A stretch of 64,000 nt of DNA. Source: Pseudodesulfovibrio cashew (GTDB taxonomy: Bacteria; Desulfobacterota; Desulfovibrionia; Desulfovibrionales; Desulfovibrionaceae). Below the pieces are notes generated by a model that ran no database searches, was not told the origin of the DNA, and was given only the letters and a program-made list of their open reading frames with translations. Shown one piece after another: positions 8,347 through 17,639 of the stretch; the first letter of the stretch is position 1, and each line of letters starts with the position of its first letter. Made by a program: the position numbers and the translations under genes. The stretch lies in assembly GCF_009762795.1 (NCBI RefSeq), contig NZ_CP046400.1:3617501-3681500 (forward strand), written 5' to 3'.

Positions 8347-8631
8347 TTACACGATGCGAGGGACAATGAAGAACTGACCATCCTGCTCGGGCGCATTGGA
8401 AAGCACCTCGTCGCGGTTGTAGTCCTTGCGCGCTACGTCCTTGCGTAGCACCGTGGTGTGCTCCACCGGGCTGTACAGGGGTTCCACGTCATCCGTGTCC
8501 AACTCGCCAAGCTTGTCCATGTACCCAAGGATGTCGCCGAGTTGTCCGGCGAACAGCTCCAGCTTGTCCTGCGGCAGGTCCAGGCGAGCGAGACTCGCCA
8601 CCTTGGCCACTTCTTCGGGACTGATCTTCAT
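8347..8631 (-). CDS. gatC: Asp/Glu-tRNA amidotransferase subunit C
   Basis: 94 residues beginning [19 protein letters not shown], the typical GatC start, and ending PRIV. GatC wraps around and stabilises the GatA-GatB amidotransferase in the cytoplasm. The start at 8631 is set by the family alignment and by GGAGG placed 7 bases upstream; that Shine-Dalgarno is part of the dispersed hairpin repeat at 8638-8762. Upstream codons in the same frame would translate the repeat and can be ignored. Confidence 0.93.
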   Translation of the reverse strand: MKISPEEVAKVASLARLDLPQDKLELFAGQLGDILGYMDKLGELDTDDVEPLYSPVEHTTVLRKDVARKDYNRDEVLSNAPEQDGQFFIVPRIV

Positions 8632-8637
8632 TTTTTT

Positions 8638-8762
8638 GCCTCCGGCGGCCGGGGGAAGGGGAGAGAGGGAACCCTTTTGGAAAGGGCTTCCCTCTCTCCT
8701 CTTCTCCCGGCCCCCCATCCCCTCTCTCCCTCCTAAACTTTTTAGCGCCGCTGTGCGGAATT
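8638..8762 (-). repeat. Dispersed hairpin repeat, copy 1 (upstream of gatC)
   Basis: About 125 bases: a long GC-rich hairpin (arms roughly 8647-8673 and 8680-8709) with three unpaired bases at the tip, then a C-rich stretch, TAAACTTTTT and a small CCGC-TGT-GCGG stem. Near-identical sequence is at 33927-34044 and the right half again at 31947-32005. The end next to gatC supplies its GGAGG ribosome site, and the transcript passes through the hairpin, so it may modulate gatCA translation (inference). Confidence 0.8.
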
Positions 8763-8820
8763 CGGAGGGTAAGGGATGGCGTGCAATGTTGGCTACGCCC
8801 ATCCCGTGGGGATTTATGGG

Positions 8821-8898
8821 TTAAAGGGGAAAATCCTCTTTGTTGTCACGGTGAAGATATGCAGTGCGCACATCCGTGCCGTCAAGTCCGATTGTCAT
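8821..8898 (-). CDS. Possible 25-residue small protein
   Basis: An ATG at 8898 with a good Shine-Dalgarno (GAGAGGA, about 5 bases away) opens a 25-codon frame that starts MTIGLDGTDVRTAYLH and ends FPL before TAA. It lies between the LppC-like gene and the gatC repeat on the same strand. No family recognised. Evidence is only the ribosome site and position, so it could be chance or a leader peptide. The 8632-8959 interval otherwise holds only the hairpin repeat. Confidence 0.25.
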   Translation of the reverse strand: MTIGLDGTDVRTAYLHRDNKEDFPL

Positions 8899-8959
8899 GT
8901 ATCCTCTCCTCTCCGGCAGAGAGCGCGGCAAGGAGTGGACGGGAGCCGCAATAGCCTCC

Positions 8960-10987
8960 CTAAAATACGCTCTTCTTCTGCTTGGCCTTCTCTTCTTCCA
9001 TACGCTTCTCATAGGCCTCCACGCGGCGGGCACGGCGGGCCTTGGCGTAAGCGATGCGCTTGGCCATCTTGTCCGCGTCGACCAGCTGCTTGCCGTTGCG
9101 TACCGGGCTGAAGAGAAAGAGTTTCTGGCTTGCCACGCCATCGGCATCCCAGGATATCCGGGCCATGGAGAAGTCCATGGTCTGGGCCGAAGCGAACCGC
9201 CTGTTGACGTCGTCAGCATCCCAGGAGGACGGCAACGGGCCGAGCCGTCCGGCAAAGCGCAGGAAGTCGTAACCGAGCGCCACCCAGAAGTCCGCATGGC
9301 CAAGACCTTCCTCGGTCAGGGCGTTCTGCAGATCGCGCCCGCCATCGCTGTTTTCCCACCATGCGCCGGGACAGACCGCCAGCCGGTAGTAGTGCTCGTC
9401 GATGTCCTTGACGCCGTCCAGCGCACGGCTCCACAGACCGGGGCCGAGAAAGACCAGTTGGTCTCCCTCATAGAAGAAGAAGTTGGGCAGCAGGGTCTGC
9501 GCCTGGCTCCAACCGTCAGGCAGGAAAACCGCTCCGAAATCGGGCGGCGTAAGGGGCGCGTCCTTGTTCTCGCTGAAATTCGCAGGAATCTTGAGCAGCT
9601 TGCCCACGCTCTTGCCCCACTGCTTGAGATTGCGGGAGGGATAGGACTGCATGCCCTTGATGCGCCCGCCCAACGGGTAGGACTCGCGATAGAACGTCTC
9701 GGCCATGGTCCGCCCGAACTTTTCCTCGGGGTAGAACACGGCGAGATTCTTGATGCCCAGTTCGTCCACGGCCAGCTTGACCAGGCTGCGGACCTCGTCG
9801 TTGTGACTGGTGAAGAACCGCCAGGCGTCCTTTCCTTCCTTCAACTCACCGAGGGAGGCCAGGAAAGTAAAGAAAGCCCGCTGCTCGAGCACGCGCCTGC
9901 CCGAAGAGGACCCGTAAAGCTGCTTGAAGGCGCTGACCCGCAGGGGGCCGCCGACCACAGTGTAGTGGCTCGGCAGTTCCGCCAGCCGCTTGTCCCAGCC
10001 CGGAGCTTCGGTATTGATCACCCGCAGGTCGATGTCCGTGCCGTCCTGAGCCAGACGCCACTGGGCGAGCCCGGCACCGCGCAAAATCTTGACGCCCACC
10101 TTGGCGTACGGGCCGGTGAGCGGCAGGGCCAGGGCCAGCCCCACTCGGGGCACGCCGTATTCGTTCTCCAACTCGGCCAGCCTGGCGGTCAGCGGAGTCC
10201 GGTCCACCAGATCGGCCTTGGCGGAAAGATTGCGCAGGTTACGCCATGAGGCCGACCACGCCTCTTTGTCCGAGGCGTTGCGCACGCCCTTCTCGAAGGC
10301 CACCAGGACGTAGGGAAAACGCCACTGATTATCCGTGCTCACCGCCTCGGCCAGTTCGCCGATCTCCCGGTCCGACATGTCGCGGACCTTTTCCAGCTCC
10401 GCCCGCTCGAAGCCGAGTCGAGCCGAGTCGTCCGGCGCTTGCTTGTAGAAGCCGTCCATGACGTCCAAGGAGCGGCCCATGTCCCCCCTGGCGCGGAAAT
10501 ATTCGCCGTACCACAGGGCTACCTCCTGACGGGTGGGCCAGGGGATATTCGTGCTGCGCAGCAGCCACTGAAGGTGGTTCTGCAACCGCTCGGTCTTGCC
10601 CAGGGCGGCCATGGTATCCAAATAGACCCGCTCCCACTCCGCGTACTCCACGGCGTGGGTCTCCTTGTTGGCCCAGTTCTCCAGGGCTATGCGCGCCTGG
10701 TGATAGTGCTCGTTGCGGTAGGCGGATTCCGCCAGGCGAGGATAGGCCGCCAGAATCTCGCTCTGAGAGATATCCTGTCGCTCCAGCGCCTTGGCATAAT
10801 AGAGCTCGGCGGCTTCATACTGCCTGGCGCGCCAGGCCGCGTCGGCCTCCAGCAACAGGTTCGGAGTGGACAGCAGATCCGTGGACCTGGTCTCCATTCT
10901 TTTGGGAGCGCACCCCCAAGCCACCAGGGCAAGAAGAGCAAGAAGGGCTAAAGAGCCTGAAATACCGGTATATCGTGTTCGATGCAT
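8960..10987 (-). CDS. LppC/LpoA-like periplasmic-binding lipoprotein
   Basis: About 675 residues. A signal peptide (MHRTRYTGISGSLALLALLA) leads to a lipobox-like VAWGC near residue 26. A TPR-like helical section follows (for example ADAAWRARQYEAAELYYAKA), and then a periplasmic-binding-protein type I fold starting near VGLALALPLTGPYAKVG. This TPR plus binding-fold architecture matches LppC/LpoA proteins, which in gammaproteobacteria activate penicillin-binding proteins; a ligand-binding role is also possible. Start chosen at 10987 (signal peptide, GGGA about 6 bases upstream); ATG at 10999 is an alternative. It lies after the dnaK terminator and so probably has its own promoter. Confidence 0.75.
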   Translation of the reverse strand: MHRTRYTGISGSLALLALLALVAWGCAPKRMETRSTDLLSTPNLLLEADAAWRARQYEAAELYYAKALERQDISQSEILAAYPRLAESAYRNEHYHQARIALENWANKETHAVEYAEWERVYLDTMAALGKTERLQNHLQWLLRSTNIPWPTRQEVALWYGEYFRARGDMGRSLDVMDGFYKQAPDDSARLGFERAELEKVRDMSDREIGELAEAVSTDNQWRFPYVLVAFEKGVRNASDKEAWSASWRNLRNLSAKADLVDRTPLTARLAELENEYGVPRVGLALALPLTGPYAKVGVKILRGAGLAQWRLAQDGTDIDLRVINTEAPGWDKRLAELPSHYTVVGGPLRVSAFKQLYGSSSGRRVLEQRAFFTFLASLGELKEGKDAWRFFTSHNDEVRSLVKLAVDELGIKNLAVFYPEEKFGRTMAETFYRESYPLGGRIKGMQSYPSRNLKQWGKSVGKLLKIPANFSENKDAPLTPPDFGAVFLPDGWSQAQTLLPNFFFYEGDQLVFLGPGLWSRALDGVKDIDEHYYRLAVCPGAWWENSDGGRDLQNALTEEGLGHADFWVALGYDFLRFAGRLGPLPSSWDADDVNRRFASAQTMDFSMARISWDADGVASQKLFLFSPVRNGKQLVDADKMAKRIAYAKARRARRVEAYEKRMEEEKAKQKKSVF

Positions 10988-11022
10988 CGCGTGTCCCATG
11001 GAAGCGGGTTTGGCAGCCAAAG

Positions 11023-11054
11023 AAAAAACCCGGCCCGCAGGTTAGCGGGCCGGG
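11023..11054 (-). terminator. Rho-independent terminator of dnaK
   Basis: Minus-strand stem CCCGGCCCGC/GCGGGCCGGG with loop TAACCT, followed by six T. It separates the grpE-dnaK operon from the LppC-like gene. Confidence 0.9.
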
Positions 11055-11142
11055 TACTCTATACTTCTCTTGGGCGGCTAAGGCAAGCCTTGCACCTTCG
11101 CTTCACAGGTCAGTCGCAGGGAAGCGGGATGAGCCTCCCCGA

Positions 11143-13062
11143 TTACTTGACTTCGGTGTAGTCGGCGTCGACCACGTCGTCATCATCCTTGGCTCCCGCA
11201 CCGGCGTCGCCACCGGCGGCTCCGGCAGCTGCCCCCATGTCCGGGCCCTCGCCCTGAGCGGACTGCTGAGCGTAGAGCTGTTCGGCCAACTTGTGAGAGG
11301 ACTGGGCCAATTCTTCGGTCTTGGCCTTGATCTCGGCCACGTCGTCGGAATCCAGGGCCTTCTTCAGGATCTCGATCTTACCCTCGATGTCACCCTTGAG
11401 GGTGGCGTCCACCTTGTCGCCGAGGTCGCGCATGGACTTCTCGGAGGTGTAGATCAGGGTATCGGCCTGGTTGCGGGCCTCGATCAGTTCCTGCTTCTTC
11501 TTGTCGTCTTCGGCGTGGGACTCGGCGTCCTTGACCATCTGATCGATCTCGTCATCGGACAGGCCGGAGGACGCGGTGATCTGGATGGACTGTTCGCGGC
11601 CGGTGCCCATGTCCTTGGCGTGGACGTGAACGATGCCGTTGGCGTCGATGTCGAAGGCGACCTCGATCTGCGGCACGCCTCGCGGCGCCGGCGGAATGCC
11701 GGTCAGCTCGAAGTTGCCGAGCAGTTTGTTGTCCGCGCTCATGGGACGCTCGCCCTGGAAGACCCGGATGGACACGGACGGCTGGTTATCCGCCGCCGTG
11801 GTGAAGACCTGGGACTTCTTGGTCGGGATGGTCGTGTTGCGCTCGATGAGACGGGTCATGACGCCGCCCATGGTCTCGATGCCGAGGGAGAGCGGGGTCA
11901 CGTCGAGGAGCAGCACGTCCTTGACGTCACCGGCGAGGATGCCGCCCTGGATGGCGGCGCCCATGGACACGACCTCATCCGGGTTCACGGAGCGGTTGGG
12001 CTCCTTGCCGAAGAAGGACTTCACCTTCTCCTGAACCAGGGGCATGCGGGTCATACCGCCGACGAGGATGACCTCATCGATGTCGGAGGCGGCCAGACCG
12101 GCGTCCTTGAGGGCCTTCTTGCACGGTTCCACGGTACGGTCGACCAGGTCCTCGACGAGCTTCTCCAGCTTGCCGCGGCTGATCTTAACCATCAGGTGCT
12201 TCGGACCATTCTGGTCGGCGGTGATGAACGGCAGGTTGACCTCGGACTCCATGGAGCTGGACAGCTCGTGCTTGGCCTTTTCAGCGGCCTCCTTGAGGCG
12301 CTGGAGAGCCATGCGATCCTTGGACAGGTCGATGCCGTTTTCCTTCTTGAATTCGTCGACAAGGTACTCGATGATCCTGTGGTCGAAGTCTTCGCCGCCG
12401 AGGAAGGTGTCGCCGTTGGTGGCGCGGACTTCCACGACATTGTCGCCGACTTCCAGGATGGAGATATCAAAGGTGCCGCCGCCGAGGTCGAAGACCGCGA
12501 TCTTTTCATTTGCCTTCTTGTCGAAGCCGTAGGCCAGGGAGGCCGCGGTGGGCTCGTTGATGATGCGCTTGACCTCGAGGCCGGCGATCTTGCCCGCGTC
12601 CTTGGTGGCCTGACGCTGGGAGTCGTTGAAGTAGGCGGGCACGGTAATGACCGCTTCGGTCACGGGCTCGCCCAGGTAGGACTCGGCGTCCTTCTTCAGC
12701 TTCTGCAGGATCATGGCGGAGACTTCGGGCGGAGAGTACTTCTTGCCGTCGATCTCGACCCAGGCGTCGTCGCCGTTGCCGGCCACGATGCGGTACGGGC
12801 AGTGCTCCTGCCACTTCTTGACCTCGGGGGCGTTCACGTTGCGACCCATGAGGCGCTTGATTGCAAAAACGGTTTTTTCAGGATTGGTGACGGACTGACG
12901 CTTGGCGATATCGCCCACCAGGCGCTCCTTGTCGGTGAAGGCGACCACCGAGGGGGTGGTGCGTCCGCCCTCGGGGTTGGTGACGCATTTCGGGTCTTTG
13001 CCCTCCATGACGTAGACACAGGAGTTGGTGGTTCCAAGGTCGATCCCTATGATCTTACCCAT
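11143..13062 (-). CDS. dnaK: Chaperone DnaK (Hsp70)
   Basis: 639 residues, normal Hsp70 length. ATPase motifs include [14 protein letters not shown] at the N-terminus, [13 protein letters not shown] and [11 protein letters not shown]; the substrate-binding domain follows and the tail is Gly/Ala-rich with the terminal [13 protein letters not shown]. DnaK binds and releases unfolded chains in an ATP cycle driven by a J-protein and the exchange factor GrpE, which is encoded 115 bases upstream. AGGAGG precedes the ATG. No hrcA gene and no CIRCE inverted repeat was found in the upstream region. Confidence 0.98.
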   Translation of the reverse strand: MGKIIGIDLGTTNSCVYVMEGKDPKCVTNPEGGRTTPSVVAFTDKERLVGDIAKRQSVTNPEKTVFAIKRLMGRNVNAPEVKKWQEHCPYRIVAGNGDDAWVEIDGKKYSPPEVSAMILQKLKKDAESYLGEPVTEAVITVPAYFNDSQRQATKDAGKIAGLEVKRIINEPTAASLAYGFDKKANEKIAVFDLGGGTFDISILEVGDNVVEVRATNGDTFLGGEDFDHRIIEYLVDEFKKENGIDLSKDRMALQRLKEAAEKAKHELSSSMESEVNLPFITADQNGPKHLMVKISRGKLEKLVEDLVDRTVEPCKKALKDAGLAASDIDEVILVGGMTRMPLVQEKVKSFFGKEPNRSVNPDEVVSMGAAIQGGILAGDVKDVLLLDVTPLSLGIETMGGVMTRLIERNTTIPTKKSQVFTTAADNQPSVSIRVFQGERPMSADNKLLGNFELTGIPPAPRGVPQIEVAFDIDANGIVHVHAKDMGTGREQSIQITASSGLSDDEIDQMVKDAESHAEDDKKKQELIEARNQADTLIYTSEKSMRDLGDKVDATLKGDIEGKIEILKKALDSDDVAEIKAKTEELAQSSHKLAEQLYAQQSAQGEGPDMGAAAGAAGGDAGAGAKDDDDVVDADYTEVK

Positions 13063-13177
13063 GTTATGTCCTCCTAATTCGCTATTGAAATATGCTTACA
13101 GCGTTTATCGTTCTTGTTCTTTTGTTCAATAATCACGCGAACCGGCTTGTAAAGGGCGCGGGCCGCAAAAACTTCGG

Positions 13178-13792
13178 CTAGGCCTTGTTGACCATCACCT
13201 TGGCGGGCCTGAGCAGCCTGCCCTTGAGGAAATAGCCGCCCTGCACGATCTGCGCGATCTGGTTGTCGCTCAGCTCGCCGTCCTCCACGGTGCCTACGGC
13301 CTCGTGAATTTCGGGATTGAAATCGCCGCCCCGGACCGCTTCAACGCGCTCCAGGCCATGGCCCTTGACCGCGTCAAGAAAGAGCTTGCGGGTCATGTCC
13401 ACGCCGATGACAAAATTCTTGCAGGCCGCGTCCAGGTTGTCGGTGTGGGCCAGCGCCAGGTCCAGGTTGTCGAGGATGGGCAGCAGGTCGGCCAGGATGG
13501 ACTCGCCCGCATACTTCCTCATCTCGTCGGCCTCGCGCTGGAGCCGCTTCTTGACGTTCTCCGAGTCGGCCAGGGCGCGCAGCCGCACGCCTTCGGCTTC
13601 CTTGTACACGTCGCACCCGGGGCACACGGACTCCTTGCACAGGGCAACCAGTTCTTCCTGGCTCAGGGAGACCTCGGTTTCCATCTCTTCCACTGCATCC
13701 TCGGTTTCGACGTCCTCGGCCACGCCCTTCAGCTTGCCGCCTTCGTCATACAGCCCGTTGATGGGGACTTCGGTATCGGTTTTCTTCGCCAT
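13178..13792 (-). CDS. grpE: Nucleotide exchange factor GrpE
   Basis: 204 residues, with an acidic N-terminus, a long helix (RLRALADSENVKKRLQREAD) and the conserved C-terminal GVDMTRKLFLDAVKGHGLE and GYFLKGRLLRPAKVMV. It exchanges ADP for ATP on DnaK. The start at 13792 follows AAGGA and gives MAKKTDTEVP; an upstream ATG at 13864 would add a non-homologous leader. Between the acidic region and the long helix is SVCPGCDVYKEAE, a CxxC pair that could bind metal or form a disulfide; this is not a standard GrpE feature. Confidence 0.95.
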   Translation of the reverse strand: MAKKTDTEVPINGLYDEGGKLKGVAEDVETEDAVEEMETEVSLSQEELVALCKESVCPGCDVYKEAEGVRLRALADSENVKKRLQREADEMRKYAGESILADLLPILDNLDLALAHTDNLDAACKNFVIGVDMTRKLFLDAVKGHGLERVEAVRGGDFNPEIHEAVGTVEDGELSDNQIAQIVQGGYFLKGRLLRPAKVMVNKA

Positions 13793-13861
13793 ACAATCAA
13801 TTTCCTTGAAATGGGGATTTCGTATCGTAAAAAAGCCCCACGATTTGCGAGGCATGTGGGA

Positions 13862-13889
13862 CAAATAAGCATGTCGGAGGGGTTGTCAA
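13862..13889 (-). promoter_or_regulatory. Sigma-70-like promoter of grpE-dnaK
   Basis: On the minus strand TTGACA (13889-13884), a 16-base spacer, then TATTTG (13867-13862), about 70 bases upstream of grpE. No sigma-32 consensus or CIRCE palindrome is evident. Confidence 0.5.
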
Positions 13890-13985
13890 TGGCGCTGCGA
13901 CAAAGAATTCCGCGAAAAGTGACAAGCGAAAAACAGGGAAATCCGGCTTGTTAAACAACCGGAACGAAAGTCTTCAGGATCCCGG

Positions 13986-15191
13986 CTATAAGCGGAAGGA
14001 GCCGTTTTCGTAAATCAGTCGGGGCTCCCCGCTCCCGAGCCGGGCCGTTACCCGCTTGGGCTGGGTGTTGACCAGGTCCCAATGCATGTCCGAAGAGTTG
14101 AGGCCGAATTCGTACTCCAGCTCCGGGGTGAGCATCTCGGTCGGGACGGTGAAGCTCTCCAGGACCGAACCGCCCAGGGCGATGTGACAATTGCCATGCT
14201 CCCCGCCGAAATTCTCGTCGAGCAGCGTGTGGGCCATGAACTTGTCCACGCGGGAGAAGCGCTTGTCCGTGAGCGAGAACTCTCCCACGCGGCGCGCGCC
14301 TGCATCGGAATAAAGCTGATTCTGCAAGAAAATCTGTCCTCTGGCCGCCTCGGTGCGGGCCGCGATGCCGTCGGAGAAATCCAGGGCCACTCCCATGACC
14401 AGATGGCCGTATCGCAGGGTGGGCTGGTCAGCATAGTAGGTGCCGCTGACCCCTCGAGCGTCCGGGGCGAAATAAATCTCATAGCCCGGAATATTGGTGC
14501 CGCTAACCCCGACGAACCGGCGATTGTCGCCCACCGGCACGATCAGGTCCACGTCCTCGGACTCCACACGCAGGGAGCGGACGTCCAAGGAATCCAGCCA
14601 GGCGCAGATTTCGTTCACCTCGCGCTGAATGCGCTTCCACTCCCGCAGGGGGGACGGCATGTTCAGCCAGCAGGCGCGCTGCAATGCGTAGGCATACTCT
14701 TCCAGGGTCATGCCCGACGCCACGGCCAGTGCCTCAGTGGGATAGATACAGGTGGTCCAGCCCAGGGAGCCCGCATTCTTGCGCCGCTCCAGTATGCGCC
14801 TGTTTGCCGCATCCGCCCGTCTCGCTTCGGCTATGGTCCTGGGGTCCACGGTGCTCAGGTGGGTGAGCATCTCAGGTGCGAGAATATTGATCACTCCGGC
14901 GGCCTGCCGGTACATCTCGGGCACGCCCGGCGGCTGGAACAGGAGCTGGCCGTAGCTCGAATTGAGGTAGCGCTCCATCTCCATCTGCGGCGTGGGCATG
15001 GCCACGGGCACGGGATAGAGGTGGGCGTCCATAAGCCTGGCGTATACGGCCTCGGCCAGAGCCAGCCCGGGGATGTCGTAGCGGATCAGGACCACGTCCC
15101 GTTTCTTCAGCGGCTCGGCGCGCGTCTCGCCCAGGGCCCACAGCAGGACCTCGGCGTAATTTTCAATGTCGACGGATTCGAACAGGGACAC
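13986..15191 (-). CDS. M29-family metalloaminopeptidase
   Basis: 401 residues, cytoplasmic (no signal peptide). The C-terminal half has the M29 pattern: GVSGTNIPGYEIYFAPDARG, DENFGGEHGNCHIALGGSVL and SSDMHWDLV, with Glu, His and Asp residues in the places expected for the two-metal site. M29 enzymes such as aminopeptidase T and AmpS remove N-terminal residues from peptides. The start is GTG at 15191, preceded by AAGGAG. It lies upstream of grpE, but the grpE promoter between them suggests separate control. Confidence 0.85.
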   Translation of the reverse strand: MSLFESVDIENYAEVLLWALGETRAEPLKKRDVVLIRYDIPGLALAEAVYARLMDAHLYPVPVAMPTPQMEMERYLNSSYGQLLFQPPGVPEMYRQAAGVINILAPEMLTHLSTVDPRTIAEARRADAANRRILERRKNAGSLGWTTCIYPTEALAVASGMTLEEYAYALQRACWLNMPSPLREWKRIQREVNEICAWLDSLDVRSLRVESEDVDLIVPVGDNRRFVGVSGTNIPGYEIYFAPDARGVSGTYYADQPTLRYGHLVMGVALDFSDGIAARTEAARGQIFLQNQLYSDAGARRVGEFSLTDKRFSRVDKFMAHTLLDENFGGEHGNCHIALGGSVLESFTVPTEMLTPELEYEFGLNSSDMHWDLVNTQPKRVTARLGSGEPRLIYENGSFRL

Positions 15192-15315
15192 GGTTTCTCC
15201 TTGTTGGCGGGCGAAAAATCACTGCCGTCAAAAGGTATACCGCCCTTTGCCCACAGGCAACGGTTCATTTGCACGAAGCTTTGACTTCCCGCTCCAGCAG
15301 CCGTAAATACTCCCT

Positions 15316-16293
15316 ATGCCGATACTCCCCGATCCGAACTACCTACCGCCCATTCCGTTCCGCAGCGCTCATCTCGCCACCATCTATCCGCCGCTCTTCC
15401 GCCCCACCCCGCCCGGGGAACCGGCGCGGGAGCGCATCGAAACTCCGGACGGCGACTTCCTGGACATCGACCGCCACAGAAGCCGCGCCGGGGCCACGCG
15501 CAAGCTGGCAGTGATCAACCATGGCCTGGAGGGACACTCTCGTAAAAAGTACGTGCTGGGCATGGCCCGAACGGTCACCGGCCTCGGGTACGACGCCGCC
15601 TGCTGGGTCCAGCGGGGGGCGGGAAAGGAGCTCAACCGCAAGGTCCGCTCCTACCACTCGGGCGAGACGGACGACCTGCACACGGTCATCTCCCACTGTC
15701 TCAAAAGCGGCTACGACCAGGTAGTGCTCATCGGTTTCTCCATGGGCGGCAACCAGATACTCAAGTATCTGGGCGAGGCCCCAGACCGTGTTCCATGCGA
15801 AGTCATGGCCGCTGCCACCTTCTCCGTGCCCGTGGACCTCGCGGCTTCGGAACGGGTCATCGCCCTGCCCTCGCGACGTATCTATTTCGAATATTTCATG
15901 AAGGGATTGCGCAAGCGGATTCGCGCCAAGGCCGAGGCCTTCCCCGGAGAGGTAAACCCGGCAGGGCTGAAGGGCATCAGGACCCTACGCCAGTTCGACG
16001 ATTTCTACACCGCGCCCGTCAACGGGTACGCCGATGCTGCCAACTACTACGCCAAGGCCAGCTCTCGGCAGTTCCTCGGCGATATCCGCATCCCCACCCT
16101 GCTGGTCAACGCACTGGACGACCCGTTCCTTGGGCCGGAATGTTATCCGACCAGAGAAGCGGAAGGGAATGAGAACCTGTTTCTGGAGATGCCGAAGCAC
16201 GGCGGGCACGTGGGCTTCATCACAGCCGGACCGGACAACGTCTACTGGTCCGAGTCACGCGCCGCGCGTTTTTTGAAGGAGCTCGCGTACTAA
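15316..16293 (+). CDS. YheT-type alpha/beta hydrolase
   Basis: 325 residues. An AB-hydrolase fold of the YheT/ABHD1-3 branch: the oxyanion region VINHGLEGHSRKKY, nucleophile elbow GFSMGGNQILKYLGE (Ser in GFSMG), acid in NALDDPFLGPE and catalytic His in KHGGHVGF. Related proteins hydrolyse esters or lipids; the substrate of the bacterial YheT group is not established. Divergent to the aminopeptidase gene and overlapping the convergent MFS gene by 4 bases. Confidence 0.85.
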   Translation: MPILPDPNYLPPIPFRSAHLATIYPPLFRPTPPGEPARERIETPDGDFLDIDRHRSRAGATRKLAVINHGLEGHSRKKYVLGMARTVTGLGYDAACWVQRGAGKELNRKVRSYHSGETDDLHTVISHCLKSGYDQVVLIGFSMGGNQILKYLGEAPDRVPCEVMAAATFSVPVDLAASERVIALPSRRIYFEYFMKGLRKRIRAKAEAFPGEVNPAGLKGIRTLRQFDDFYTAPVNGYADAANYYAKASSRQFLGDIRIPTLLVNALDDPFLGPECYPTREAEGNENLFLEMPKHGGHVGFITAGPDNVYWSESRAARFLKELAY

Positions 16294-17477
16294 TTCCCGG
16301 CTTTGTTGGGCGCAGGGGTTCCGTGCCCAACCCTCATGCGGGAGCGCATGAACAGCAGGCCCACCAGGGGCACCACGGCGGCGATCACGGCCAGGATGCT
16401 CAGGACCACGACCTTGGAAGCCCACTCCATGGCGACGATCTCCATGGACACGGCTCCGACCAGAAAAATCTCGAAGGTCATGATGGAGGAGGCTGCGCCG
16501 ATATCCGTATCCACCTGATCCAGTATCATGTTATTGCTCACGGGCCGAGAAAATCCCACCGAGAATGAAATGGCGAACATGGGGATCGCCACGGAAAGCG
16601 GGGTGGCTCCGCCGAGCAGGAACAACGCGACTCCCGACCCGAGCAGGCTGAACAGCGTGAAGTATAGCATGTGCATGGGATTGAAATAGCCCCCGAAGCG
16701 GGTGCATGCCAGGGAACCGAGCATGAAACCGAAGGCATTGGCTCCGAAATACAGACCAAAGGCCTGTTCCGACAGTCCGAACCCGTTGATGTAGATCTCA
16801 GGAGAACTGCCGATATACCCGAAATGGGGAAAAATGATAAAGGCGAAAGCCAACGCGAGGGTCGAAAATCGGCCGTTCCGGCAGACCGCCACATAGCGTC
16901 CGGCCACGGCCAGAAATCCACCGCTGGTAAACTCTTCCAACGGCTCCTTGAGCCGCAATACGCCGTAAAAGGCAATCACCGCCATAACCGCCTGGCTGGC
17001 GAAGATCCACCGCCAGGAGGCGAACTTGAGCATCAGCCCTCCCACGGAAGGCGCTAGCATGGGACAGAATGCCATGATCACACCTATGTAGCCGAGAATC
17101 TTCTGCCGCTCGATGCCATCGTACAAATCCTTTGAGAGGGCCAGTGCCAAAGCCGCCGCAGCAGCAGCCCCGGCAGCCTGGATGATCCTGGCGGCTACAA
17201 GGAAGACGATGGACGTGGACATGGCGCACAGCAGACACCCTGCAATAAAGGTCAGAATTCCCCAGAGCAGCACGGGACGCCGCCCGAAGCGGTCGGACAG
17301 CGGGCCGTGGATGAGCAGGCAGAGGCTGAAAGCCAGGAAATAGATGACCAGGGACAGGTTGGCCTCGGTCAGCGGTATCCCCCACTCCTGCTGGAGCGTG
17401 GGAATGGCGGGCAGGTACATGTCCGTGGACAGGGGCGGAAATGCCGCCAAAAGAGAAAGAAGAATCAGATTGGGCAT
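16290..17477 (-). CDS. MFS drug-efflux transporter, Bcr/CflA type
   Basis: 395 residues with about twelve transmembrane segments. The start LLAAFPPLSTDMYLPAIPTL contains the Bcr/CflA signature (TDMYLPA), and GPLSDRFGRRPVLLWG is the MFS loop 2-3 motif. Members export chloramphenicol, bicyclomycin, sulfonamides or peptides by proton antiport; the substrate cannot be told. A perfect 8-bp palindrome sits 34 bases upstream of the start and may be an operator or a terminator of the preceding gene. Confidence 0.85.
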   Translation of the reverse strand: MPNLILLSLLAAFPPLSTDMYLPAIPTLQQEWGIPLTEANLSLVIYFLAFSLCLLIHGPLSDRFGRRPVLLWGILTFIAGCLLCAMSTSIVFLVAARIIQAAGAAAAAALALALSKDLYDGIERQKILGYIGVIMAFCPMLAPSVGGLMLKFASWRWIFASQAVMAVIAFYGVLRLKEPLEEFTSGGFLAVAGRYVAVCRNGRFSTLALAFAFIIFPHFGYIGSSPEIYINGFGLSEQAFGLYFGANAFGFMLGSLACTRFGGYFNPMHMLYFTLFSLLGSGVALFLLGGATPLSVAIPMFAISFSVGFSRPVSNNMILDQVDTDIGAASSIMTFEIFLVGAVSMEIVAMEWASKVVVLSILAVIAAVVPLVGLLFMRSRMRVGHGTPAPNKAGN

Positions 17478-17510
17478 AGAAATGCGACTGCGGCGTCAGT
17501 GTTTGACATT

Positions 17511-17532
17511 AAAAGTTGAAGCCGCAACTTTT
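17511..17532 (-). promoter_or_regulatory. Palindrome upstream of the MFS gene
   Basis: AAAAGTTG-N6-CAACTTTT, a perfect inverted repeat between the solute-binding gene and the MFS gene. It could be a regulator binding site or, with the flanking T run, a weak terminator. Confidence 0.4.
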
Positions 17533-17639
17533 TCTAATTCGGAACGGATGTCAAGCAACTTTTCCGTGTCACCGACCTCCGGCCCCATGACCCGCTCAGG
17601 GCAAACGGGAATGAAATATAGCTTAACGGGAAGTGGCGA

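Noticed and set aside
13793..13985. CIRCE element or sigma-32 promoter before grpE
   Set aside because: Looked for TTAGCACTC-N9-GAGTGCTAA and CTTGAA/CCCATNT; neither present.
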